NCBI GenBank assembly: GCA_005788935.1
Contig: SYAK01000222.1
Coordinates: 1-11,545, forward strand
DNA: 11,545 nt
Source of the DNA: Pseudomonadota bacterium
GTDB taxonomy: Bacteria > Myxococcota > UBA9042 > PHBI01
Reading direction: 5' to 3'
Both the position numbers and the translations under genes were made by a program. The notes under the pieces are model-generated. The model saw only the letters and a list, made by a program, of their open reading frames with translations. It did no database searches and was not told the origin of the DNA. Positions 1 through 7,667 of this stretch are shown here, in pieces. Positions within the stretch are counted from its first letter, which is position 1, and the number at the start of each line of letters is the position of its first letter.

Positions 1-452
1 GAGGCCGAGAGCGCGAGCAGCGTGTTGCCGTGATAGCCTGGGGTTCGCGAGATGATCTTGTGTTTCGTCGTGTTGCCGCGCTCGACGTGGTACTGGCGCG
101 CGAGCTTGAGCGCGGCCTCGACGGCCTCCGAGCCCGACGACAGAAACCAGCTGTAGTCGAGATCCCCGGGGCAGAGCTCGCGCAGCTCGGCCGCGAGCGC
201 CTCGACCGGCGCGTTCGAGAAGGCCGTCCCGTTGACGTAGGCGACCTGCGCGATTTGGCGTCCGACCTCCGCGGCGAGCGTTCCGACCCCGTGCCCGAGG
301 TTCGCCACGTAGGCGCCGCCGCACGCGTCGAGGTAGCGTCGCCCCGCGTCGTCCTCGAGCCAGACGCCTTCGCCACGCACGATGCGCGGCAGCTCGCGGT
401 CGAGGGTGCGATAGAAGACGGGGGACTCCGGGTAGCGTCGTGCGTCGTTCAT
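1..452 (-). CDS. Class III PLP-dependent aminotransferase, N-terminal part (cut by window edge)
   Basis: The minus strand reads MNDARRYPESPVFYRTL and stays open for 150 codons to position 1, so the gene continues leftwards out of the window. Around residues 100-120 it has SSGSEAVEAALKLARQY, the phosphate-binding and substrate region typical of class III (fold type I) aminotransferases. Near the edge follows HKIISRTPGYHGNTL, the conserved block of BioA/omega-amino-acid transaminase relatives. The enzyme family moves an amino group between an amine or amino acid and an oxo-acid on pyridoxal phosphate in the cytoplasm. The PLP-binding lysine lies outside the window, so activity and substrate cannot be judged. 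An in-frame ATG three codons upstream (459-461) is an alternative start; neither start has a strong Shine-Dalgarno sequence. The gene is divergent from the lipoprotein at 537, leaving about 80 bp for both promoters. Family call is sure; substrate is unknown. Confidence 0.9.
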   Translation of the reverse strand, partial: MNDARRYPESPVFYRTLDRELPRIVRGEGVWLEDDAGRRYLDACGGAYVANLGHGVGTLAAEVGRQIAQVAYVNGTAFSNAPVEALAAELRELCPGDLDYSWFLSSGSEAVEAALKLARQYHVERGNTTKHKIISRTPGYHGNTLLALSA

Positions 453-536
453 GGGCCGCATCTTGATACAGGCTCGCGGGTCGAGGCGAGCCCAATTTGC
501 GTTGCCGCGCCCGAGTCGGTGCGCTATCCCGGTCCC

Positions 537-1433
537 ATGCACGCCTTCCTGCCGCGCCTCCTGCTCTCGGCCGCTTCCGCCTCGGTCCTCGTCGCCTGCG
601 GTGCCGACCCGGCTCCCGCGCCAGCCGCACCCGTGGACGTGACGACGGCCGCAGACGTTCTGGCGGGCGATGGGACGCCAGCGCCCGACGACAGCGCAGC
701 CCCGCCTGTCGACGCGGCGCGCGGACCTGACACGGCGCCCGAGACAGACACGGCGCCCGAGACAGACACGGCGCCCGAGACGGACACGGCGGCCCCGACG
801 CTGCCGCTAGCGGGCTTCGGTGCCATCACCGGGCCATGTGGCTTCCTCGACACCGAGCTCGGCGATGCGGCCCCGAGCTTCGTTACGAACACCTTCGATT
901 TCGGCGCCGACCCCTACGACCACCCCGCAGACCTCACCCGCCTGACCGAGGACGGGCAGACGATGATGGCGGCTGGCAACGCTGGCGGTTCGTCAATTCT
1001 GAGTGAGATTCTGTCCATGGAGTACTTCGTCCGCTGTGAGGGCGGGCACCTCCTCGCGACGGAGACCGAAATCACCTACACGGTCAGCAACACCAAGCGT
1101 ACGGATATTCTCGTCGAGATTGACGGGCAGCGGGTCGGCGTCAGCGTCACCCGCGCCGTCGGCTGGCCGCGCGACGAGCCCTGGTCTGCCACGGCCGCGG
1201 ACGAGCTGCTGCGGGGCAAGCTCGCCGACATCCAGGTCAGTACGGCCAACGTCAGCGCGTCCCAGCGCTGGGTGAAGCAGATCCTGCACGTCCTCGCGTA
1301 CGGGCCCGACCACGCCGCCACGCTCGAGGCCGCCTGGAACGCGCTCCCGGCCGATATCCGGGCCGATACCGTCGTCATCGCGACCATCACGGACGGGACC
1401 GACGCCTTCGTCTACGACAGCTTCCGACCGTAG
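537..1433 (+). CDS. Lipoprotein of unknown function with repeat linker and conserved C-terminal domain
   Basis: This 298-residue protein starts MHAFLPRLLLSAASASVLVAC, a lipoprotein signal peptide with lipobox LVAC and the lipidated Cys at residue 21, so it should be anchored in an envelope membrane. Residues 22-90 form a low-complexity Ala/Pro/Asp/Thr linker that includes a tandem TAPETD repeat. The rest is a folded domain with GFGAITGPCGFLD, then DILVEIDGQRVGVSVTR (residues 190-206), a KLADIQVSTANVSA segment, KQILHVLAYG and DTVVIATITDG near the end. I recall similar lipoproteins of unknown function in myxobacteria, but know no assigned role. The strand-turn-strand around residues 190-206 resembles the core of PD-(D/E)XK nuclease folds with Ser and Thr in place of the Glu and Lys. 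The open frame extends upstream to position 30, but that part is antisense to the aminotransferase, and the signal peptide fixes the start at 537. Confidence 0.85.
   Translation: MHAFLPRLLLSAASASVLVACGADPAPAPAAPVDVTTAADVLAGDGTPAPDDSAAPPVDAARGPDTAPETDTAPETDTAPETDTAAPTLPLAGFGAITGPCGFLDTELGDAAPSFVTNTFDFGADPYDHPADLTRLTEDGQTMMAAGNAGGSSILSEILSMEYFVRCEGGHLLATETEITYTVSNTKRTDILVEIDGQRVGVSVTRAVGWPRDEPWSATAADELLRGKLADIQVSTANVSASQRWVKQILHVLAYGPDHAATLEAAWNALPADIRADTVVIATITDGTDAFVYDSFRP
729..794 (+). repeat. 18-bp tandem repeat in lipoprotein linker (TAPETD)
   Basis: The 18-bp unit GACACGGCGCCCGAGACA occurs at 729-746, again at 747-764, and with one change (final A to G) at 765-782. A degenerate partial copy beginning GACACGGCG follows. 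The unit is a multiple of three, so copy-number change keeps the frame and only lengthens or shortens the linker between the lipidated N-terminus and the folded domain. The near-identical copies at DNA level suggest recent slippage. Confidence 0.9.
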
Positions 1434-1617
1434 GCTGCCGCCGGTGTGCGAAAGAGCCCGGGCCCCGTCGCCCGCGACGTCGCGCGAATGTCGGCTTCAG
1501 GACGCCCGCCACGCCGCTTTCAGTCGCGTCCGATTCGGAGGTGCGGTATAGCGCCAGCGCGCTCGGGGTCGAGGCCCGTGCGCATGCCGAGCAGACCCCG
1601 TCCCGCCGAGGTTCGTC
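1434..1617 (+). other. Intergenic region upstream of pckG
   Basis: These 184 bp separate the lipoprotein stop from the pckG start. No convincing coding sequence, terminator with a T-tract or clear sigma-70 promoter pair is visible. A TATAGC hexamer near 1550 is a possible -10 element but lacks a well-spaced -35. The last bases carry the pckG ribosome binding site GAGG (1608-1611), six bases before the ATG. The promoter of pckG most likely lies here, since the gap is much wider than those inside the operons. Confidence 0.4.
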
Positions 1618-3498
1618 ATGCTTTACCAGCCGTCCGCGTCGAACGTGACCGAAGTCCAGTTTCCTGTCTGGGTCCGCAACGAGCGCGCCAAGGAGTGGAT
1701 CCGCGCCACCGTGGAGCACTGCGAGCCCGACGCCGTCCACTTCTGCGACGGTAGCCAGGAGGAATACGACGCGCTCTGCGACGCGCTCGTTCAGGCTGGC
1801 ACCTTCCAGCGCCTGAACCCGGCGAAGCGCCCGAACAGCTACCTCGCGTGGTCCGACCCCTCCGACGTCGCCCGCGTCGAGGACCGCACCTTCATCTGCA
1901 GCCACCGTCGCCAGGACGCGGGACCCACGAACAACTGGCGCGACCCGCGCGAGATGAAGAACACGCTGCGCGACCTGTTCAAGGGCTGCATGCGCGGCCG
2001 CACGATGTATGTCGTGCCGTTCTCGATGGGCCCCATCGGGTCCCCCATCTCGCAGATCGGCATCGAGCTGTCGGACTCGGCCTACGTGGCCGTCAACATG
2101 CGCATCATGACGCGCATGGGCCAGGCCGTCTGGGAGACCCTCGGCGACGGTGACTACGTCCAGTGCACGCACTCCATCGGCGCGCCGCTCGAGGCGGGAC
2201 AGGCCGACGTGCCGTGGCCGTGCAACAAGGACGTGAAGTACATCGTCCACTTCCCCGAGCGCCGCCAGATCTACAGCTACGGCAGCGGCTACGGTGGCAA
2301 CGCGCTGCTCGGCAAGAAGTGCTTTGCGCTGCGCATCGCCTCGACGATGGCGCGTGACGAGGGCTGGCTCGCCGAGCACATGCTCATCCTCGGCGTCGAG
2401 TCGCCGACGGGTGAAAAGTCTTATGTCGCTGCGGCCTTCCCGAGCGCCTGCGGTAAGACGAACTTCGCGATGCTCGTGCCGCCGAAGGGATTCGAGGGCT
2501 GGAAGGTCACGACCATCGGCGACGACATCGCGTGGATCAAGCCGGGCGACGACGGCCGACTGCACGCCATCAACCCCGAGGCCGGCTTCTTCGGCGTGGC
2601 GCCAGGCACGTCGATGAAGACGAACCCGAACGCGATGCGCAGCCTCGACGCGAACTGCATCTTCACGAACGTCGCGCTGACCCCCGACGGCGACGTCTGG
2701 TGGGAGGAGATGACGGACACTCCGCCAGCCGAACTCACCGACTGGCAGGGCAAGCCGTGGACGCCGGGCTGCGGTCGCAAGGCGGCGCACCCGAACTCGC
2801 GCTTCACGGCGCCCGCGAGCCAGTGCCCCGTGATCGACCCCGACTGGGAGAACCCGGCGGGCGTGGCCATCGACGCGTTCATGGTCGGCGGGCGCCGCGC
2901 GACGGCCGTGCCGCTCGTGACGCAGGCCTTCAACTGGGCCTTCGGTGTCTACCAGGCGGCGACCATCGGGTCGGAGACGACCGCGGCGGCTGTCGGCGCG
3001 ACGGGTGAGGTGCGGCGCGACCCCTTCGCGATGCTGCCCTTCTGCGGCTATCACATGGGCGAATACTTCAACCACTGGCTGCAGGTCGGGCGGACGCTGT
3101 CGGCGCCGCCGCGCATCTTCTGCGTCAACTGGTTCCGCAAGGATGACGACGGCAAGTTCCTGTGGCCGGGCTTCAGCGAGAACATGCGCGTCCTCAAGTG
3201 GGTGGTCGACCGCGTCCATGGCCGCGGGCCCGCGACCGAGAGCCCGCTCGGCTGGATGCCGCGCTACGAGGACATGCACTGGGAGGGCTGCGACTTCCCG
3301 AAGGAGCGGTTCACCGAGCTCATGACGGTCGATCGCGAGGTCTGGAAGAAGGAAATCCTGAGCCACGGCGAGCTGTTCGAGCGGCTCTGGGACAAGCTCC
3401 CGACCGAGTTCTCGCATATGCGCGAGCTGCTGCTCGCGTCCCTCTGGCGCTCGCCCAAGCGCTGGAAGCTCGCGTCGGAGCGGCCCGAGCTTGACTGA
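1618..3498 (+). CDS. pckG: Phosphoenolpyruvate carboxykinase (GTP)
   Basis: This 626-residue cytoplasmic enzyme converts oxaloacetate and GTP to phosphoenolpyruvate, CO2 and GDP, the entry step of gluconeogenesis; in some bacteria it runs anaplerotically. It belongs to the GTP family, not the ATP family. Residues 274-282 are FPSACGKTN, the kinase-1a P-loop with the reactive Cys278 characteristic of GTP-type enzymes. GDDIAW with Asp303 is kinase-2. Lys234 (in LLGKK) and His254 (in EHMLILG), with Asp303, match the Mn-binding trio Lys244/His264/Asp311 of the mammalian enzyme. Arg86 fits the PEP-binding arginine, and YGGN (225-228) is conserved. The C-terminal half carries HPNSRF, VNWFRKD and KFLWPGF. 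Length is normal and all key residues are present. The start is supported by GAGG six bases upstream. selO follows 27 bp downstream on the same strand. Confidence 0.97.
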   Translation: MLYQPSASNVTEVQFPVWVRNERAKEWIRATVEHCEPDAVHFCDGSQEEYDALCDALVQAGTFQRLNPAKRPNSYLAWSDPSDVARVEDRTFICSHRRQDAGPTNNWRDPREMKNTLRDLFKGCMRGRTMYVVPFSMGPIGSPISQIGIELSDSAYVAVNMRIMTRMGQAVWETLGDGDYVQCTHSIGAPLEAGQADVPWPCNKDVKYIVHFPERRQIYSYGSGYGGNALLGKKCFALRIASTMARDEGWLAEHMLILGVESPTGEKSYVAAAFPSACGKTNFAMLVPPKGFEGWKVTTIGDDIAWIKPGDDGRLHAINPEAGFFGVAPGTSMKTNPNAMRSLDANCIFTNVALTPDGDVWWEEMTDTPPAELTDWQGKPWTPGCGRKAAHPNSRFTAPASQCPVIDPDWENPAGVAIDAFMVGGRRATAVPLVTQAFNWAFGVYQAATIGSETTAAAVGATGEVRRDPFAMLPFCGYHMGEYFNHWLQVGRTLSAPPRIFCVNWFRKDDDGKFLWPGFSENMRVLKWVVDRVHGRGPATESPLGWMPRYEDMHWEGCDFPKERFTELMTVDREVWKKEILSHGELFERLWDKLPTEFSHMRELLLASLWRSPKRWKLASERPELD

Positions 3499-3515
3499 GC
3501 CGGGGTTGAGCGTAC

Positions 3516-3520
3516 GGAGG
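3516..3520 (+). promoter_or_regulatory. Shine-Dalgarno site of selO
   Basis: GGAGG lies five bases before the ATG at 3526, in the 27-bp gap after pckG. It supports this start. It also supports translation from a shared pckG-selO transcript, because there is little room for a separate promoter. Confidence 0.75.
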
Positions 3521-3525
3521 CGCGC

Positions 3526-5148
3526 ATGAGCGGCGGCGGTCTCGAGGTTGTGGCTTCGGACGCCGCCCTTCCGCTCGACGCGCTGCCCTTCGAGGCGCCG
3601 TTTCGCGACGGGACACCGGGCGACCGGGACACGCGAAACGTGCGCCGACAGGTCTTCGGCGCCTGCTGGAGCGACGTGCGGCCGACGCCAGTCGCGTCTC
3701 CGGCGCTGCTCGCCGCCTCCGAGGCGGTCGCGGCGTCTCTTGGCATCGCGCCCGTGCTGCTTGGGACCGAAGACTTCACGACCTGCATGGCGGGTAACCG
3801 GGTGGCAGCGGGCATGCGGCCCATCGCGACCTGCTACGGCGGGCATCAGTTCGGGCACTGGGCGGGCCAGCTCGGGGACGGGCGGGCCATCGTGCTCGGC
3901 AGCCTGCGGGGCCCGGACGGCGTCTCGCGCGAGCTGCAGCTGAAGGGCGCGGGGCCGACGCCGTACTCGCGGACCGCCGATGGGCGGGCGGTGCTCCGGA
4001 GCTCGCTGCGGGAGTACGTCTGCAGCGAGGCGATGGCGGCGCTCGGCGTGCCGACCACGCGCGCGCTGAGCCTCGTCACGAGGGGCGCTCGGGTCGTGCG
4101 CGACATGTTCTACGACGGGCGAGCCCGCCCCGAGCCGGGTGCGGTCGTATGTCGCGTCGCGCCGAGCTTTGTCCGCTTCGGTCATTTCGAGTTGCCCGCC
4201 GCGCTCGAGGACCTCGCGACGCTTCGGGCGCTCGCGGCGTGGGTCGTGCGAGCGCACTTCCCCGAGCTCCCTCGGGCCTCGGAGCCAGACGCGGAGACCT
4301 TCGCGGCCTGGTTCCTCGAGGTCTGTCTTCGGACGGCCGATCTGATGGTCCACTGGACGCGGGTCGGCTTCGTGCATGGCGTCATGAACACCGACAACCT
4401 GTCAATCCTCGGGCTGACGGTCGACTACGGCCCGTATGGCTGGCTCGACGCCTACGAGCCGGGCTGGACCCCGAACACGACCGACGCGTCGACGCGGCGT
4501 TATCGCTTTGAACAGCAACCATCGGTGGCGCTCTGGAACCTCGCCCAGCTCGGCAACGCCATCTATCCGCTCGTCGGTGACGCCGCCCCGCTCGAGGCCG
4601 CGCTCGGGGCCTACCGGCAGCGTTTTCTCGCCGGGCATGACGCGATGATGGCCGCCAAGCTCGGGCTCTCGGCCCGCCCCGAGGACCGCGCGCTGGTGCA
4701 GGACCTCCTGACGCTGATGCAGGCTGTCGAGACCGACCACACGCTGACCTTCCGGGCCCTGATGCGCCCCGTGGCAGCGCTCGCCGCCGACCCGCTCAGA
4801 GCGCTCGGCGAGGCCTTCTACGACGCCGAGGCCGCCTCCCGGGTCGGGGCTGACTGGACGGGATGGATTGCGCGCTATCGCGACAGGATCGTCGACGAGC
4901 CTGGTTGTGACGACGCAACGCGGCGGGCGCGGATGGGGGACGTCAACCCGGTCGTCATCCCGCGCAACTGGCTCGCGCAGCAGGCCATCGACGCGGCCGA
5001 ACGCGGGGACCTCGGGCCGCTGCAGGCGCTCCTCACGGCGGTCGCGGCGCCCTACGATGACGCTGCCGAGGGGACGCTGCACGCGGGTCGCCGGCCAGAG
5101 TGGGCGCGGAACCGGCCGGGCTGCTCGGCGCTCTCGTGCAGCTCGTGA
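3526..5148 (+). CDS. selO: SelO family protein adenylyltransferase (YdiU)
   Basis: This 540-residue protein is a SelO/YdiU pseudokinase-fold enzyme. The family binds ATP in a flipped orientation and transfers AMP to Ser, Thr or Tyr of target proteins, with a role in redox stress shown for E. coli and yeast members. Family blocks appear in order: GHQFGHWAGQLGDGRA, ELQLKGAGPTPYSR with Lys140, RVAPSFVRFGHFE, then HGVMNTDNLSI with Asp290-Asn291 and DYGPYGWLD with Asp300, the metal-binding and catalytic residues. The extreme C-terminus reads CSALSCSS. The Cys three from the end occupies the site of selenocysteine in animal SELENOO, so this is the Cys form. All core residues are present, so activity is expected; targets are unknown. 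It sits 27 bp after pckG with a GGAGG ribosome site, likely in one operon, and ends before a hairpin at 5169. Confidence 0.96.
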   Translation: MSGGGLEVVASDAALPLDALPFEAPFRDGTPGDRDTRNVRRQVFGACWSDVRPTPVASPALLAASEAVAASLGIAPVLLGTEDFTTCMAGNRVAAGMRPIATCYGGHQFGHWAGQLGDGRAIVLGSLRGPDGVSRELQLKGAGPTPYSRTADGRAVLRSSLREYVCSEAMAALGVPTTRALSLVTRGARVVRDMFYDGRARPEPGAVVCRVAPSFVRFGHFELPAALEDLATLRALAAWVVRAHFPELPRASEPDAETFAAWFLEVCLRTADLMVHWTRVGFVHGVMNTDNLSILGLTVDYGPYGWLDAYEPGWTPNTTDASTRRYRFEQQPSVALWNLAQLGNAIYPLVGDAAPLEAALGAYRQRFLAGHDAMMAAKLGLSARPEDRALVQDLLTLMQAVETDHTLTFRALMRPVAALAADPLRALGEAFYDAEAASRVGADWTGWIARYRDRIVDEPGCDDATRRARMGDVNPVVIPRNWLAQQAIDAAERGDLGPLQALLTAVAAPYDDAAEGTLHAGRRPEWARNRPGCSALSCSS

Positions 5149-5168
5149 CGAGCGCCTGAAACGACGAA

Positions 5169-5197
5169 AGCCCCGGCTTCGGTCGAAGCGCGGGGCT
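5169..5197 (-). terminator. Hairpin between convergent genes, probable terminator
   Basis: AGCCCCG and CGGGGCT enclose an inner inverted pair GCTTCG / CGAAGC with a two-base loop, giving a long stem with one bulged base. On the minus strand the stem is followed by a tail reading TTTCGTCGTTTC, a moderately T-rich stretch that suits termination of the lipoprotein transcript starting at 5582. On the plus strand the tail CTCGAG is not T-rich, but the hairpin lies 20 bp after the selO stop and may act in both directions. Confidence 0.7.
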
Positions 5198-5240
5198 CTC
5201 GAGCGCGCCCGAGTGAATCAGGCGCGAGACGCGAAGGGGA

Positions 5241-5582
5241 TTATTCCCACTTGACGTCGGGGCACATCGCGCCAGCGGCCTGCTTGGCGGCGTCGAGGGC
5301 CGTCTTGCAGGCGGTCTCGAGGGCGGCCTTGTCGGTGATCGACTTCCAGGCATCCTGGGCCTGCTTCATGCCGTCCTTGCTGGCGGCCTGGGCGGCCTCG
5401 GGCATCTTGGCGATGCAGGCTTCCATGCCCTTGATGTAGGCGTCGCAGCTCGCAGCCCCCGTGCCACCCTCGGCGGCCTTCTCACCCTCGGCCTTGGCGC
5501 CCTCGGCCGGCTTGGCCTCTTCCTTCTTGCCGCAGCCGGACATCACGAACAGGGCACCCATCACAATCGCGATCTTCTTCAT
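5241..5582 (-). CDS. Small four-cysteine lipoprotein of unknown function
   Basis: This 113-residue protein starts MKKIAIVMGALFVMSGC, a lipoprotein signal peptide with lipobox MSGC and Cys17 as the lipid site. A linker rich in Ala, Lys and Glu (residues about 18-42) follows. A predicted helical domain then reads SCDAYIKGMEACIAKMP, ETACKTALDA and AMCPDV before the end. The four cysteines of this domain could form two disulfides in the periplasm. I do not recognise a named family. The frame opens six codons earlier (5600), but MKK is preferred because GAGGAG lies six bases before it and the signal peptide begins there. The gene stands alone, with about 220 bp free upstream and a hairpin downstream, so it is probably monocistronic. 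Confidence 0.85.
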   Translation of the reverse strand: MKKIAIVMGALFVMSGCGKKEEAKPAEGAKAEGEKAAEGGTGAASCDAYIKGMEACIAKMPEAAQAASKDGMKQAQDAWKSITDKAALETACKTALDAAKQAAGAMCPDVKWE

Positions 5583-5802
5583 GGTATACTCCTCGAACAC
5601 GGGGTCTCGTCGCGAGCGGCGACGATTGCTTCAGCAGGTCCTCCCCCGCGTCGGCAAGCGGCATGCTGCGTGGCATGGTGGGGGAGTTGCGCCGGCACCC
5701 GGCGCGCGCGGAGCACTACGCCAAAAGATCGCGGTGCGCCAGTGCCCGAGTCGCATTTTTCCGGAAATCTTCGGATGTCGGGCCCGTCCGTCAGCGAGCG
5801 CC
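5583..5802 (-). other. Intergenic region upstream of the small lipoprotein
   Basis: These 220 bp lie between the DUF1295 stop codon and the lipoprotein start. They probably contain the lipoprotein promoter, but no clear -35/-10 or -24/-12 pair is visible. The only AT-rich patch holds the perfect palindrome TTTCCGGAAA (5758-5767). No terminator with a T-tract for the DUF1295 transcript is visible, so some readthrough into the lipoprotein is possible. Confidence 0.35.
5589..5594 (-). promoter_or_regulatory. Shine-Dalgarno site of the small lipoprotein
   Basis: On the minus strand GAGGAG lies six bases before the ATG at 5580-5582. This decides between the MKK start and the in-frame ATG at 5598-5600, which would place the site inside the coding sequence. 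Confidence 0.75.
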
Positions 5803-6579
5803 TCAGGGGCGCCGCGGACCGGGCAGGAATGCGGGCGTGCGACGGATATACTCGGCGTAGGCGGGGCGTCGCTCGACGATGGTGCGCTCGAGCAGCGTCA
5901 CCCCCGAGACGCGCAGCAGGAGAAACGTCAGAAGCGCCGGGCCGACAGCCGTCCAGCGGGCCTCGGGAGCGCCAGCGGCCATGAGCCAAATTCCCCACCA
6001 GAGGACCGCCTCGCCGAAGTAGTTCGGGTGGCGCGAGAAGCGCCACAGGCCTCGGTCCATGACCGCACCGCGGTTGGCCGGGTCACGCTTGAAGCGGGCC
6101 AGCTGCCCGTCGGCGATGGCCTCCCACGCGAAGCCGACGATGAAGAGCGCGAGCCCAGCCACGTCGGTCCCCAGCAGGTCGGCCGAGCGCGGGGCCAACA
6201 GGCCGACCTGCAGCGGCAGCGCGATGAACCAGCACAGGAGGGCCTGAAACCAGAAGATGGCAAACAGCGACCAGCGCCAGAAGGTGTCCGGGCGGGCGGC
6301 GCGCATGGCGGCATAGCGCTTGTCCTCACCGTGGCCGAGGTTGCGCGAGGCCAGATAGACCGCGAGCCGGAGGCCCCAGAGGGTCGCGGCCAGCGGCAGG
6401 AGCAGCTGCGGGAGGTCTGGCACGCCCGTCTGCAGCGCAGTGGACCACGCGACGGCGATGAATCCGCAGCCCCAGAAGATGTCGACGATGCTCGCGTCGC
6501 GCAGTTTCAGGGACAGCAGCCAGAGCAGCGTCATGAGGCCAAGGGTGAGTCCGAGGTTGGTCAACAGCGTCGTCAGCAT
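5803..6579 (-). CDS. DUF1295 family membrane protein (steroid 5-alpha-reductase-like)
   Basis: This 258-residue protein has several hydrophobic segments, the first from MLTTLLTNLGLTLGLMTLLWLL, then around SIVDIFWGCGFIAVAWS, WSLFAIFWFQALLCWFIALP, AGLALFIVGFAWEAIA and LWWGIWLMAAG, so it is an integral inner-membrane protein. Residues 182-190 are SRHPNYFGE, the signature of the DUF1295 / 3-oxo-5-alpha-steroid 4-dehydrogenase C-terminal superfamily (the wider family includes isoprenylcysteine methyltransferases and sterol reductases). RYAAMR and a C-terminal RRTPAFLPGPRRP are also typical. Length matches the family. The family is thought to act on lipids, probably as a reductase, but the substrate is unknown. 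Its ATG overlaps the stop of the acyltransferase gene by seven bases (ATGCTGA), and GGAGG (6589-6593) lies nine bases before it, so translation is probably coupled. Confidence 0.9.
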   Translation of the reverse strand: MLTTLLTNLGLTLGLMTLLWLLSLKLRDASIVDIFWGCGFIAVAWSTALQTGVPDLPQLLLPLAATLWGLRLAVYLASRNLGHGEDKRYAAMRAARPDTFWRWSLFAIFWFQALLCWFIALPLQVGLLAPRSADLLGTDVAGLALFIVGFAWEAIADGQLARFKRDPANRGAVMDRGLWRFSRHPNYFGEAVLWWGIWLMAAGAPEARWTAVGPALLTFLLLRVSGVTLLERTIVERRPAYAEYIRRTPAFLPGPRRP

Positions 6580-7595
6580 GCGGTGCGTCCTCCATCGTCA
6601 TGCCCGGAAGCCGCGTGAACCCACGCGTCGAGCGCCTCCCAACGGGCTTCGAGCCATCGCCGCCGCTCGGAGGTGTCGTGTGGAACCTCGGCGCGCGCGA
6701 CGCGCCAGGCGCGGAGGCGGACGGTGCGGCCCACGAGATCGCCCGACAGGATGGCCGCCACACTCGCCAGACCCTCGAAGCCGACGTGGGCCAGAAAGAG
6801 GATGTCGGCCTCCGGTGCGGCCTCGAGCAGTGCCAGCGGCCCGCCCGGGCGCGGCGGCAGGACGTGGCGCAGGCGAGACGCGCGGGCGAGACGCGCGGGC
6901 TCTGACGCCAGCTTGGCGAGGGCAGCCTCACGGCGGGCCGGCGTGAAGCGGGTCCCCTCGGGGTAGATGAGGACGCCGTCGGCGGGCCCGAGGTCGCGCG
7001 CGAGGGCCTTGACAGCGGCGACCGCCCGCTCCGTGTCGGCTCCGCCGCGGGCGACGAAGGCGTTCGGCAGGCGGTGCCCGGCGACATCGAGGCACGGGTC
7101 GACGAGCAGCTCGCGCTTGAGGACCCAGCGCAGACGGAGCCCGTGGCGGGCCGTCAGGAACGTCGTCGGCAGCAGCGTGTCGACGAGGCTCGTGTGCTGC
7201 ATGAAGACGACGAGCGGGCCAGGCGGTGCCAGCGCGACCGTCTCCTCGCCGTCGAAGTCGAAGGACAGCCGAAAGAGGCGGCGCACCGCACCGAAGTTCC
7301 AGGCAACCCATGCCCGCTGGATGGCGTAGGTCGAGGTCAATAACTGGCTTTGTGCGCTACCAAATCCTGCGACGACCCACGCAAGGAAGAGCGCGACGAG
7401 CCCGAGGACCTGTCCGACAAGGTATCCCGCACCGAACAGCACGAGCCGCGTGACCGCCTGGGACCGGGCTCGCCACCCGCGGGCGAGGTCGACCGCGAGG
7501 GACGCGAGCAGCAGCAGCGGGAGCAGCCCGAACATGAGCCCGGCCACCGCGAGGACCAGGGGAATCGTCAGCATGCGGCGTTTCAGCGTGTCCAC
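6573..7595 (-). CDS. PlsC-like 1-acylglycerol-3-phosphate acyltransferase family protein
   Basis: This protein of 340 residues belongs to the lysophospholipid acyltransferase family. It has the acyltransferase motif HTSLVD (residues 134-139, matching HxxxxD with catalytic His134 and Asp139) and YPEGTR (211-216, matching the FPEGTR phosphate-binding motif). Two long hydrophobic segments precede the catalytic domain (about residues 8-35 and 50-75), so it is membrane-bound and longer than simple PlsC. Such enzymes transfer an acyl chain to a lysolipid; substrate is not evident. The frame opens at a GTG at 7667 directly after the previous stop. I prefer the GTG at 7593-7595, which has a GAGGGAG sequence just upstream and drops an Arg-rich, unlikely extension. 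An ATG at 7574 is another choice. It is followed by the overlapping DUF1295 gene. Confidence 0.88.
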   Translation of the reverse strand: MDTLKRRMLTIPLVLAVAGLMFGLLPLLLLASLAVDLARGWRARSQAVTRLVLFGAGYLVGQVLGLVALFLAWVVAGFGSAQSQLLTSTYAIQRAWVAWNFGAVRRLFRLSFDFDGEETVALAPPGPLVVFMQHTSLVDTLLPTTFLTARHGLRLRWVLKRELLVDPCLDVAGHRLPNAFVARGGADTERAVAAVKALARDLGPADGVLIYPEGTRFTPARREAALAKLASEPARLARASRLRHVLPPRPGGPLALLEAAPEADILFLAHVGFEGLASVAAILSGDLVGRTVRLRAWRVARAEVPHDTSERRRWLEARWEALDAWVHAASGHDDGGRTAC

Positions 7596-7667
7596 GCGCT
7601 CTCCCTCGTCGCGACCAGCCCGCCTCGGGCGACCAAACCACGGGCCAAGCGCCCGCGGGTAGCTCAC

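Noticed and set aside
30..536. N-terminal extension of the first lipoprotein to position 30
   Set aside because: The extension is antisense to the aminotransferase, and a clean lipoprotein signal peptide starts at 537.
1387..4377. 996-codon open frame on the minus strand
   Set aside because: It is antisense to the lipoprotein end, all of pckG and most of selO, which have clear family motifs. Its product is rich in Arg, His, Ala and Val with no recognisable domain, as expected from a shadow frame in GC-rich coding DNA.
5137..5148. Possible selenocysteine at the TGA ending selO
   Set aside because: The protein already has the conserved C-terminal CSS, with Cys at the position of selenocysteine, and the TGA follows in the place of the normal stop.
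5461..6618. 385-codon open frame on the plus strand
   Set aside because: It is antisense to the small lipoprotein and the DUF1295 gene, both of which have ribosome sites and family features. Its composition is Arg/Gln/Glu-rich without motifs.
7596..7667. 24-codon N-terminal extension of the acyltransferase from GTG at 7667
   Set aside because: The extension is Arg/Gly/Pro-rich and precedes the expected membrane segment, while GTG at 7595 has a good ribosome site. It remains possible through coupling with the preceding stop codon.
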